Part shown: piece after piece, positions 14,568 through 22,799 of the stretch
Layout: every line of letters begins with the position of its first letter
Numbering within the stretch: the first letter of the stretch is position 1
Source: a virus
DNA: 32,006 nt
IMG/VR virus record: IMGVR_UViG_3300025647_002749
Location: 1-32,006 of that record
Direction: 5' to 3' (one strand)
Notes under the pieces: model-generated
Databases searched by the model: none
Seen by the model: only the letters and a program-made list of their open reading frames with translations
What the model was told of the DNA's origin: nothing
Made by a program: the position numbers and the translations under genes

Positions 14568-17500
14568 ATGCCATTAGTTAAAAATAACTTCCTGAAAGGG
14601 AAGATGAACAAGGATGTAGATCCAAGACTTGTAGGCGAAGGAGAGTATTTGGATGCAAGAAATGTATCTATACTTAATTCAACTACAGGTAATTCTGGAT
14701 CTGTTGAAAACGTACACGGTAATGTGGAGCTGTCTGACTTTGGATTAACTGACAGACACTTAGAAATAATTGGAAAGTACGCAGATGAAGCTAATGATAG
14801 AATCTTTGCCTTCGTAACAAACTACAGTGATTCGTCTGTAGATAAATTATCAAACTTCGCTCCAGTAAAATCGAAGCACTATATATGTGTTTATGATTTA
14901 AAAAACAATACCAATTCAATATTAGTTGGTGGAAACTTCTTGAACTTTTCTAAAACACACGAAATACTATCTGTAAATCTATTAGAGGATTTTTTATTTT
15001 TTACAGACAATAGAAATCAACCAAGAAAGATAAATGTAAAAAAAGCGTTAATAGCTCCATTCGGGTCAACTAATCCTTACTACACTAGAGAGGAAAATAT
15101 ATCCGTAGCTAAGTATTATCCATGGAAGCCAATTGATTTGTATAGAAACTCCTTGACAGGAGAATTGTCTGTTTACGATAGTGAGTTGGTTGGAGCTATA
15201 ACTCAAAACGTTGATGACGCAACTAATGGCTCATCAACTATATCAATACCTGATGCTGGAGTAGTTTCAAGAACTGGAATTGGAAGTGGGGCGGAAGCAG
15301 TGATAGTTGTAGAATCAAATAAGGTAGTTTCAATTAAAGTCAATATATCTGGATCTGGGTTTGAGGTTGGTGACACCGTTACAGTGTCAGGTGCTGGCTT
15401 AGGCTCAATTAGTGGGTCTGATTTAATATTTCAGATTAGAGAATGCGACATAAAGAAGGAATCAACATTAAAGGATACTAAGTCTGAACTGTTACCTTAC
15501 TCGATAGACACGACCGTGAAGTTAGACGTATCAGGATCAACAACGTACGCAATAAATGAAACTCCAGTTCCATCGGACATAATCAAAATGTATGGTTGCA
15601 AAGTTATTGCGAAAGATCCGGAAGGAAACTATAGAATAGATCACGAGCAAAACATAACAATAGTTAGTCTATCTGGCGGAACAGTAACGCTTTCTGAAGC
15701 AGTAGGATTAAATGCTGGAGACGTAGTTACAATAGGAGTAAATCCATACTATATTGCTGACAACAAATCAGATGACGTGTTAACTGAGCAGTTTGTTAGG
15801 TTTAGCTATAGATACATATATGAAGACAATGAAGTTTCATTAATGGCTCCATTTACTCAACACGCATTTATACCAAAACAGGATGGCCATTTCTTAGGTG
15901 TAGACCCTGCTGTAGATGGAAGTTTGGAGGAAAAAGAAATAGACAAAGACGAGCAAGAATCTATTACCTCTACAATTGTAAGCTTCTTTGAAAACAAAGT
16001 AACTGAAGCAGGGTTAGTAATATCAGCACCGGAAGGTATTGATGGATTCAAGAATTTAGGCAAAGAATTCAAAGTAAAGTCTGTAGAAATTTTATACAAA
16101 AGCTCAAAAGACCAATCCATAAAAGTAATAGACTCGATAAGTATTGACGAATTTGTTGGAATTAACGAAAGCAAATATGAATATGTATATAAGTCTGAAA
16201 AACCAATAAGGACATTACCTCAAAAGGATGTAACTAGAGTTTATGACACTGTCCCTATTAGAGCGAAAGCTCAAGAAGTCATTGGCAATAGAGTCATTTA
16301 TGGAAACATATTAGTTAAGAGTACCTCTCCGTCTAAATTGAATTACTCTATATCTGTTGGAGATAAGCCGAGCCAATCTAGCGATTACGGAACTTTGTCA
16401 AAAATAGAACATCAAAGCAGTACAGTAAAACAAAACAGGACGTATCAAGTTGGCATTGTTTTAGTGGATAAGTTTGGTCGACAGTCAGACGTTATTCTAT
16501 CAAGGAATTCTAGCGTGTTTAACAAGTTTAAATCTCCGAATGATGCTCTTGTATCAGAAAATGATATTTATTCAGGAGATAGCCTTAAATTATCCTTAAA
16601 TGAGGTGATACCTGAATCTTATTCCAAGCCGGGTTACGTTGGATTGTATAGTGAAGAAAATCCGATTGGTTGGTATAGTTATAAAGTTGTTGTAAAGCAG
16701 CAAGAACAAAGTTATTATAATTTATACGTGCCAACATTATTGAATGGATACCCTCATTCTCAATCAGCTCATGATGATGATGTTCATTCCGATTTAGCTC
16801 ACATAACATTATTTGGAGACAACATTAATAAAGCCCCAAGGGACTTAAATAAAATATCTGGGCAAGATAAAGTTTTTTCTAGTAGTGTTGAGCTAGTGTC
16901 TAGAGTGGATAATAATATTTACACAAGCGGAGCTCATACGTCTTTCCAAAATTCATCGAATAGAACTTATGATGAGATTACTCTAATTGGAGAGAGAAAT
17001 GAAATTGGACTGGCAAGAACTCAAGATGGATTAGACTATGAAGATTCTCCATTTTTTGGAATACCAGTAGCTCCCGAAATAAATGATGACATAAACGACA
17101 GTAGGGGATCAAATCCATTAATAGGAAGAATGTCTACTAATTCAGAACTAGGTTGTCATGGAGGCCATGAAGACACCACTTCAATAACATTCGAAAGGTT
17201 AAGGTTAAATGTTCTAGAAACAAAGCCATTAGAATCAGCTTTAGATATATTTTGGGAGACGACTACAGCTGGATTAATATCAGAGTTGAATAAAAATGTT
17301 TCAAATAGCGCACCAGAAGGAGCTGTTGCTGTTTCAGTCCAGTCATTAGGATTTAGACTTACGGAGGCAAGTAATGTAGATGATATAATTTCGGCATACT
17401 TTTCTCCATTGGATTTTAATAGAATTCCAATAATAAATGACGATGTAGAAATGTCTATAGTTAGCGTTATAGGCGATAGTGGAAGTGGGTCTAATTTTAC

Positions 17501-18305
17501 TGACAGTTTTGAAATAATAAAAGAGAGTAATAATAAATTTAGATTAAAAAATAAAAGCTATTGGGTTTACGATATAAATAGCGATACTATTCATAATTTT
17601 AAATTTACATTTCAGGTGAAGAATTTCATCGATGGACAAGAATACGTTTCGGTAATTTCTACTTCTGAGCCAAATATTTTAACAAATAAAAGCCCTTTAT
17701 TGATACAAAATTCAGATGGAAGCTATTATGGTATAGAATTTTTTACTCAAGGAGGTTTAGAATATATAAAGTCTAGCGATACAATAGAGAATTACGTTAG
17801 GGCTGATAGAGATACTTTTACCTCTAGTGGAGGAATGAGTAAGATTGTAATGCAATTTAATGCTTCAAACGGTTCTATATACAACCCAAGTTTACTTGGA
17901 AAGAATAGAATAGTAGGTTTATCTCCAGAAACCATAAGCATTGAGTTTTATCACGACCAAAGAGGCGTGTGGAGGAATTTAAGAAAAAGGCCTAGTAGTG
18001 GTTACTCTAAAGAGGATGTTCCAAAGTCTCAACTTGATAAATACTGTGTAGTATCTAATGCTCAGAGCAATTCAGGAGTTCTTTACAATTTATCATTTGG
18101 AGAGGAAATGGTTCCGCTAAATGTAAGTAAAGAGAACGAATGGGAGGATATAGTTTTAGAAAATTTAGGATCTAATTTACTTAGAAGCGTTTATCATCCC
18201 AGAAAATGGGTGAGAACTATATTTAGAGTGAGAGTAAGGATTCACGACTCGCAAAGATTTGGACAATATAAAGATTGCCTTTTTTATTTTAGAATAAACC
18301 CTTAG
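14568..18305 (+). CDS. Muzzle / tail stabilisation protein (P22 gp10-like, crAss-type)
   Basis: 1245 residues. The N-terminus FLKGKMNKDVDPRLVGEGEY followed by LDARNVSI is the hallmark of the crAss-like stabilisation (muzzle) protein, which surrounds the distal tail tube. An early beta-propeller-like stretch follows (IFAFVTNYSD, HYICVYDLKNN, LLEDFLFFTDNRNQPRKI). A beta module with GSGFEVGDTV is inserted at 232-295. The middle (400-650) contains VRFSYRYIYEDNEVSLMAPF and the receptor-like TYQVGIVLVDKFGRQSDVIL, typical of this family. The protein ends soon after KWVRTIFRVRVRIHDSQRFG. Two further genes (18308 and 19428) look like parts that in relatives continue in the same or a neighbouring large polypeptide. 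It is expected at the tail base, controlling DNA release. Confidence 0.75.
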   Translation: MPLVKNNFLKGKMNKDVDPRLVGEGEYLDARNVSILNSTTGNSGSVENVHGNVELSDFGLTDRHLEIIGKYADEANDRIFAFVTNYSDSSVDKLSNFAPVKSKHYICVYDLKNNTNSILVGGNFLNFSKTHEILSVNLLEDFLFFTDNRNQPRKINVKKALIAPFGSTNPYYTREENISVAKYYPWKPIDLYRNSLTGELSVYDSELVGAITQNVDDATNGSSTISIPDAGVVSRTGIGSGAEAVIVVESNKVVSIKVNISGSGFEVGDTVTVSGAGLGSISGSDLIFQIRECDIKKESTLKDTKSELLPYSIDTTVKLDVSGSTTYAINETPVPSDIIKMYGCKVIAKDPEGNYRIDHEQNITIVSLSGGTVTLSEAVGLNAGDVVTIGVNPYYIADNKSDDVLTEQFVRFSYRYIYEDNEVSLMAPFTQHAFIPKQDGHFLGVDPAVDGSLEEKEIDKDEQESITSTIVSFFENKVTEAGLVISAPEGIDGFKNLGKEFKVKSVEILYKSSKDQSIKVIDSISIDEFVGINESKYEYVYKSEKPIRTLPQKDVTRVYDTVPIRAKAQEVIGNRVIYGNILVKSTSPSKLNYSISVGDKPSQSSDYGTLSKIEHQSSTVKQNRTYQVGIVLVDKFGRQSDVILSRNSSVFNKFKSPNDALVSENDIYSGDSLKLSLNEVIPESYSKPGYVGLYSEENPIGWYSYKVVVKQQEQSYYNLYVPTLLNGYPHSQSAHDDDVHSDLAHITLFGDNINKAPRDLNKISGQDKVFSSSVELVSRVDNNIYTSGAHTSFQNSSNRTYDEITLIGERNEIGLARTQDGLDYEDSPFFGIPVAPEINDDINDSRGSNPLIGRMSTNSELGCHGGHEDTTSITFERLRLNVLETKPLESALDIFWETTTAGLISELNKNVSNSAPEGAVAVSVQSLGFRLTEASNVDDIISAYFSPLDFNRIPIINDDVEMSIVSVIGDSGSGSNFTDSFEIIKESNNKFRLKNKSYWVYDINSDTIHNFKFTFQVKNFIDGQEYVSVISTSEPNILTNKSPLLIQNSDGSYYGIEFFTQGGLEYIKSSDTIENYVRADRDTFTSSGGMSKIVMQFNASNGSIYNPSLLGKNRIVGLSPETISIEFYHDQRGVWRNLRKRPSSGYSKEDVPKSQLDKYCVVSNAQSNSGVLYNLSFGEEMVPLNVSKENEWEDIVLENLGSNLLRSVYHPRKWVRTIFRVRVRIHDSQRFGQYKDCLFYFRINP
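15261..15452 (+). repeat. Beta module with GSGFEVGDTV, copy 2
   Basis: This encodes residues 232-295 of the muzzle protein and resembles residues 230-285 of the connector protein at 12443. It sits between two stretches that read continuously as the muzzle fold, so it looks like an inserted surface domain. Confidence 0.55.
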
Positions 18306-18307
18306 TT

Positions 18308-19417
18308 ATGCCAGCAATAGTAGATATAAAATATTTCAATAGTTTCTTAATAAAAAAGACTGTAAATGGAAATACAGAAAAAGCATCTTGGCCTAGTGTG
18401 CCTTGGAATCCGGAATATTACCCACAGTTTCCTCTAAGTGTAGACTTAAACTCATCATATCATTGGTATGTTGAAGAATCAAGAATAAGGGGAGGTTTTA
18501 ACAACACGGAAGTTGATTTTGGAGTAAAGGCTTATGTAACAGAAGACATTGATGATGAAAAATTTAGGTCTAACTCATTAATATTTTCAGGTCTTTACAA
18601 CTCAAATACAGGATACAACGAAACAAATGTATTTTCAGTTGGGGAGCAAATAACAAAGAGCGTTGACCCAAGGTATGGTTCAATTCAGTTGCTTTATGCA
18701 AACGATGGTGATATGCTTGTGTTTCAAGAAAACAAAGTGAATAGAGCCTTAGTTGATAAGTCTGCAATATATTCGGCAGAAGGAGCTGAAACTTTAGTGT
18801 CTACGGAGTTAATTCTTGGGAAAATAAACCCTTATCCAGGAGACTATGGAATAAGCAGAAATCCAGAATCTTTTGTGAAAAGAGGGTATAGATCTTATTT
18901 TGCTGATAGAGATAGAGGCGATATCATTAGATTGTCAATGGATGGAATGACCTCGATTAGCGAATACGGTATGGGCAATTTCTTTAGAGAGTCTTTAGCT
19001 GAGATATCGTCAGAATATAAGAGATATGTAGTCGACACAAATTGGACAATACCTTGGTCTGTAGAAACGGATCAGATAACCATAAGTGGAGATAACATTC
19101 TTGATGTTGAGCTGGGAATGACTGTTGAGGGAATAATTGGATATAATGGAGCCACTCACGTAATAGATATAGACGTAACGAGTGAATCTACAGCAAATAT
19201 AACATTGTCGTCATCAATATACCCTGCATCAACTCAAGAGTCATTTATTAGTTTCGTGAAGTATGTAAAAGATAAAGTTGTTGGTGGATATGATGTTGTT
19301 GGAGACTCTTATGTAGTATCCATGTCTGTAAATCAAGAATCTAGGAATGAAAATTCCCCAATTCAACCAATAAACGAAGAGTCGATATCTCAACCATCAG
19401 CTTTAGAAAACGCTTAA
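18308..19417 (+). CDS. Tail structural protein, beta-propeller-like (split-off part)
   Basis: 369 residues. The core has a family-typical run: SVDPRYGSIQLLYANDGDML, VFQENKVNRALVDK, then IYSAEGAETLVSTELILGK, YPGDYGISRNPESF, and YRSYFADRDRGDIIRLSMDG. I know these segments from the C-terminal half of very large tail proteins in Bacteroidota phages, where they usually follow the muzzle-type part. Here the gene starts two bases after the muzzle stop and has its own N-terminus with MPAIVDIKYFNSFLIKK. The C-terminus is Ser/Gln/Asn/Glu-rich (NQESRNENSPIQPINEES), a natural linker end. It presumably assembles with the muzzle protein in the tail; it could be a separately folded tail spike base. Confidence 0.6.
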   Translation: MPAIVDIKYFNSFLIKKTVNGNTEKASWPSVPWNPEYYPQFPLSVDLNSSYHWYVEESRIRGGFNNTEVDFGVKAYVTEDIDDEKFRSNSLIFSGLYNSNTGYNETNVFSVGEQITKSVDPRYGSIQLLYANDGDMLVFQENKVNRALVDKSAIYSAEGAETLVSTELILGKINPYPGDYGISRNPESFVKRGYRSYFADRDRGDIIRLSMDGMTSISEYGMGNFFRESLAEISSEYKRYVVDTNWTIPWSVETDQITISGDNILDVELGMTVEGIIGYNGATHVIDIDVTSESTANITLSSSIYPASTQESFISFVKYVKDKVVGGYDVVGDSYVVSMSVNQESRNENSPIQPINEESISQPSALENA

Positions 19418-19427
19418 TAAAAAATAT

Positions 19428-20042
19428 ATGGCAAAAGTAACAACACTAAGTTTTACGGAATCAGGGAATGCTTGGCAATCATTTTGGGACTACAACCCAG
19501 ACTTTGCGTTTAGTCTAAAAGACTCTTACATAACAGTTAAAGATGGAAAGATATGGAAGCATTACGACAATACTTTAAACAACAATAGAGGTAGGTTTTA
19601 TAACGTAGATTACGATTCAAGCATAACTCTTATATTTAACCCGGAAATATCTACCTCTAAGAACTTTAAAACAATATCTTACGATGGCACAGATGGGTGG
19701 GAAATGGATAGCTTTGTTTCTGATACGCAGGGTTTCAATTTAGATAGTGCTGAAGCATTTATTGATACATCTATACCAGTTAAAAGTTACTCAGAGGGAG
19801 CTTACTTGGAAAGAGGCGTTCAATATAGAGCAGGTTTTAACAAAAAAGAAAATAAGTATCACTCAAATTTAAGGAATAATAGTGCAATAATTAGGTCAGA
19901 AGAAGTTCGTAGCGGAGCGAGTATGTCTGGAATAAAAGGGGATGTAGCTATTGTTAAACTTTCAACGGACTCTTCAACTCAACTTGGTGGGCAAAAAAGA
20001 CTATTCTTAGTCGCATCGGAGTATTCATTATCAGCATTTTAA
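19428..20042 (+). CDS. Tail structural protein, C-terminal-type domain as separate gene
   Basis: 204 residues. The start (LSFTESGNAWQSFWDYNPDF, then KDSYITVKDGKIWKHYDN) and the segment YDSSITLIFNPE, NFKTISYDGTDGW match a domain that in many Bacteroidota phages forms the C-terminal end of the same large tail protein. The order of the domain relative to the gene at 18308 is preserved, with only a linker break and ten bases between genes. The C-terminal half (ERGVQYRAGFNKKENKY, SGIKGDVAIVKLS) is beta-rich. It is likely a tail-tip or sleeve component. The start follows an A/T-rich leader (taataaaaaatat). Confidence 0.6.
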   Translation: MAKVTTLSFTESGNAWQSFWDYNPDFAFSLKDSYITVKDGKIWKHYDNTLNNNRGRFYNVDYDSSITLIFNPEISTSKNFKTISYDGTDGWEMDSFVSDTQGFNLDSAEAFIDTSIPVKSYSEGAYLERGVQYRAGFNKKENKYHSNLRNNSAIIRSEEVRSGASMSGIKGDVAIVKLSTDSSTQLGGQKRLFLVASEYSLSAF

Positions 20043-20051
20043 TTTATTTTT

Positions 20052-20645
20052 ATGGAAGAAATCGAGGAGCAAATAAAACTAGATCCAATAACAAAGGACG
20101 AAGCTAGAGAGCAGTTTATTCAAAAAACTAATGAACTTGGGCTAAAGCATAGATTTGATTTTGATACTACATGGGAAGCAATGGTTGATATTGAAAACAA
20201 GAGAGCATTTAGAGAGAAAATAATGAAACTTCAAGAAGATGTGGAATCTGACGAAGGCTCTTTAAAGGATGAAGCATTACACTCCTACAATCCTGTAAAA
20301 CACAATTTCGCTGATGGATGTTACATTAGAGAAATATTCAATCCGGCAGGACAACTACTAATCACAAAAATACATAAGAAAAGGCATCCATTCTTTTTAA
20401 TGAAAGGGAAGATGTCTATACTAACAGAAAATGGTATATCTACTATTGAAGCTCCATATAACGGCATTACAGAGCCTGGAACTAAGAGAGCGATATACAC
20501 ACATACGGATTGCGTTTTCATTACAGTACACGCTACAGAATTGACTGATGTCGATGAAATAGTTAATGAGGTTACTGCTACAGATTTTTCTGATGAAGAC
20601 ATTGCGTTAATAGATTTTACACAACTAAAAATTGAAGATATATGA
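20052..20645 (+). CDS. Phage cupin-domain protein
   Basis: 197 residues. A helical charged N-terminus (1-75) precedes a single cupin beta barrel at about 82-165: ITKIHKKRHPFFLMKGKMSI, EAPYNGITEPGTKRAIYTH and DCVFITVHA. Possible metal ligands are H108, H112, H151 and H160. The EPGTKRAIY segment is characteristic of cupins encoded in tail regions of many phages, whose role is unknown. The C-terminus is acidic. It overlaps the next gene by four bases (ATGA), so it belongs to the internal-protein operon. An enzymatic role is not shown; a virion structural or sugar-binding role is equally possible. Confidence 0.7.
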   Translation: MEEIEEQIKLDPITKDEAREQFIQKTNELGLKHRFDFDTTWEAMVDIENKRAFREKIMKLQEDVESDEGSLKDEALHSYNPVKHNFADGCYIREIFNPAGQLLITKIHKKRHPFFLMKGKMSILTENGISTIEAPYNGITEPGTKRAIYTHTDCVFITVHATELTDVDEIVNEVTATDFSDEDIALIDFTQLKIEDI

Positions 20646-21256
20646 GTATGGTTACGGCTAGTTTAATTATTGGAGGAGTTGGTGCTACATCAACAGCATT
20701 AGGTGGCTTCATGTCTTTGAATGCAGCTAATAATGCAAAGAGAGATGCTGCGGCTCAACAAGCAGCTATAGATAAAATATTATCAAATAGAGGAGAAGTT
20801 CCAGATTTTGGAGCAGGATTGACTAATCCATATTCAAATATGCAAGTCGCCACTGGAGCAGCAGAGATGCAATATGAATCAGCAGATATGTCATTGGCTA
20901 ATACATTGGATGCATTAAGATCTTCCGGTGGTGGAGCAGGTGTCGCTACAGCTTTAGCGCAACAAGCTATGGCTAGTAGAGGTCAAATATCAGCAACTAT
21001 AGAACAGCAAGAAGCTGCTAATCAAAAGATGAGAGCTGAAGGTCAAGCCAACTTAGAGCGAATGCAAGCGCAAGCAAAACAAAATCAATTCCAATTCCAA
21101 GAGAATAGAATTAATGCAGATTTAGATAGAGCTTCGAATTTGCAAGATAGATATTTAGCAGAACAAAATGCATACAAAGGACAAGCCTTAGGGTCTCTTT
21201 CTAGTTTTGGAGGCGGCCTTATGGAAGTTGGTGCTGGATTCGCAATGAGGGAATAA
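20642..21256 (+). CDS. Probable internal virion (ejection) protein, gp14-like
   Basis: 204 residues. It starts with a Gly/Ala-rich hydrophobic segment (about 3-28: TASLIIGGVGATSTALGGFM) that could cross a membrane. A long Ala/Gln-rich helix follows (AKRDAAAQQAAIDKIL, ANQKMRAEGQANLERMQAQA), and the gene ends with another Gly/Ala segment (SSFGGGLMEVGAGFAM). This architecture is the one of small podoviral internal proteins (T7 gp14 type) that exit with the DNA and form a channel through the outer membrane. It is placed directly before two larger candidate internal proteins. Assigned from composition and position; no conserved catalytic motif. Confidence 0.6.
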   Translation: MSMVTASLIIGGVGATSTALGGFMSLNAANNAKRDAAAQQAAIDKILSNRGEVPDFGAGLTNPYSNMQVATGAAEMQYESADMSLANTLDALRSSGGGAGVATALAQQAMASRGQISATIEQQEAANQKMRAEGQANLERMQAQAKQNQFQFQENRINADLDRASNLQDRYLAEQNAYKGQALGSLSSFGGGLMEVGAGFAMRE

Positions 21257-21281
21257 TAGTTTAAAATATAAAAGATAAAAA

Positions 21282-22796
21282 ATGAGTTACGCTAATCCAT
21301 CAACAGACGTAGGTGTTGTAAATTACTCTGTCGTAGGCGACAATATAAATAAATCTCTAACAAATATAGAGATAGCTAGAGAAGAAATAGTTACTCAGCA
21401 AAAGGAGGCTCAAGCTATTCTTGACGAAAAGTTCGAGACTATCTCAGACGAATTGGCTACTAAAAACATTATGTTATTCGGAGGTGAAGTTTCTGATGCG
21501 CTCCGCAATTCATTTAGGGATCTTGCAGATAAAGAAACCCTTAATAATCTTAGTAGTCAAGGGTTTAGAGATTTAAAGCTTAGAGCTGGAAATATGAAGT
21601 CTTCACTTGATAAGATTGCTGAACTATCTTTATCTAATGTTGAATTATCTAAGCAATTTGACGATCCAGCATTAGCTTCTCTGATTGCATCAGTAAGAGC
21701 TGGGGATGGTAGCTCAACTGCTGCTGTAGAAGACGGTAAGCTCGTGTACACTCATGAATACAATGGAGTGAAGAGAACTTGGACTGATGAAGATATAATT
21801 AGAGAATCTAGCAAGTTTGAAGATATTAGCGTAAAACGAGATGAATATAACAAGACCATTGCGTCCTTGTCTAACCCTATAAATCAAAATGTAAAAAGCT
21901 TTCTCGATCAAGGTGAAGACTATCCTACCGAAAATTTAAATGTGGACATAAATTCGGCAATAAAAGGAGTTGGGTCTACCACTAGAAGTTATGTCTATAA
22001 TGAAATAATTCCAGACTCTGAGAAGTCGGGACTTCCTAATGCTTATTCATCTAATAAAGACGTTAATGGTAGAATATTAAGCGCAAAAGAGATGGCTGAA
22101 GCTAGGGATGCCAAAAACGCTTTGATTGATGGATATTTGAGAACTGAGTTTGAAAAGCAATTGAAAACGTACACAAAAGTTGCTCAAGAACCAAGTTATG
22201 CGGAAAAGAAAGCTATAGATCTTCAGTATGCAAAGAAGTTAGCTGAATATAACAATAAAATTAAAGCAATAGATAAAAATAAAATGATTCCAGATGCTGA
22301 CTTATTTAATAGAATATCTAACTTATCTAAAAATACCTCTGGTGTCGAACCAATGGTTGATAATTCTGGATTTGATTTGCTTGGTTTTAGCTTTTTTAAG
22401 GATAAAGTCGATGCGATAGACAGAGAGGAGGTTATTAAATTTGTCAATGACTCTAAATTAATTGGGGAGCCTATATTGTCGGGAGATGCATACACAATAA
22501 TTAGCGACATTGTGCCGACATCGGATGGGAAACAGCTTGATGTATATGGAGAAGTATCTTTAAAAGATGGGAGTAAGTCAGAAACTAAAAGAGAAATAAT
22601 AGCTACAATACCGTTAGGTGGAGAGGGAAATCTGTATCCATTAATTATAGCTGGTAGGGCTAAAGCTGGTATTTCTAAAATAAAAACGCCAAAAGCAAAT
22701 CCTATGTCTAGAAATGAGTGGATAAAGACGGTTCCAAAGGGTGGAGACACTTCCACTGAAGCATTTAAAAAGTATAGAGAATCTTTTAATGATTAA
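21282..22796 (+). CDS. Probable internal virion protein (middle-sized), unknown family
   Basis: 504 residues, largely helical and charged: coiled-coil-like stretches at about 26-60 (ARLEEI-type pattern, IEIAREEIVTQQKEAQAI), 100-125 and 285-340 (FEKQLKTYTKVAQEP, KLAEYNNKIKAIDKNK). A compact beta-rich part follows (about 385-455: GDAYTIISDIVPTSDGK, VYGEVSLKDGS). It lies between the gp14-like protein and the giant protein at 22800, the slot of the second ejection protein in podoviruses. It has no signal peptide or clear membrane segment. The start has a long A/T-rich leader. Role inferred from context only. Confidence 0.55.
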   Translation: MSYANPSTDVGVVNYSVVGDNINKSLTNIEIAREEIVTQQKEAQAILDEKFETISDELATKNIMLFGGEVSDALRNSFRDLADKETLNNLSSQGFRDLKLRAGNMKSSLDKIAELSLSNVELSKQFDDPALASLIASVRAGDGSSTAAVEDGKLVYTHEYNGVKRTWTDEDIIRESSKFEDISVKRDEYNKTIASLSNPINQNVKSFLDQGEDYPTENLNVDINSAIKGVGSTTRSYVYNEIIPDSEKSGLPNAYSSNKDVNGRILSAKEMAEARDAKNALIDGYLRTEFEKQLKTYTKVAQEPSYAEKKAIDLQYAKKLAEYNNKIKAIDKNKMIPDADLFNRISNLSKNTSGVEPMVDNSGFDLLGFSFFKDKVDAIDREEVIKFVNDSKLIGEPILSGDAYTIISDIVPTSDGKQLDVYGEVSLKDGSKSETKREIIATIPLGGEGNLYPLIIAGRAKAGISKIKTPKANPMSRNEWIKTVPKGGDTSTEAFKKYRESFND

Positions 22797-22799
22797 ATA

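Noticed and set aside
18296-18312. A frameshift joining the muzzle gene to the gene at 18308
   Set aside because: There is no slippery sequence at the junction; the downstream gene has its own ATG and a plausible N-terminus, so gene fission is the simpler reading.
22223-22756. 177-codon open frame on the minus strand, and many other minus-strand open frames
   Set aside because: Each lies wholly or mostly over a well-supported plus-strand gene, has Leu/Ser/Ile-rich composition typical of the antisense of Lys/Glu/Asp-rich AT-rich genes, and shows no recognisable motif.
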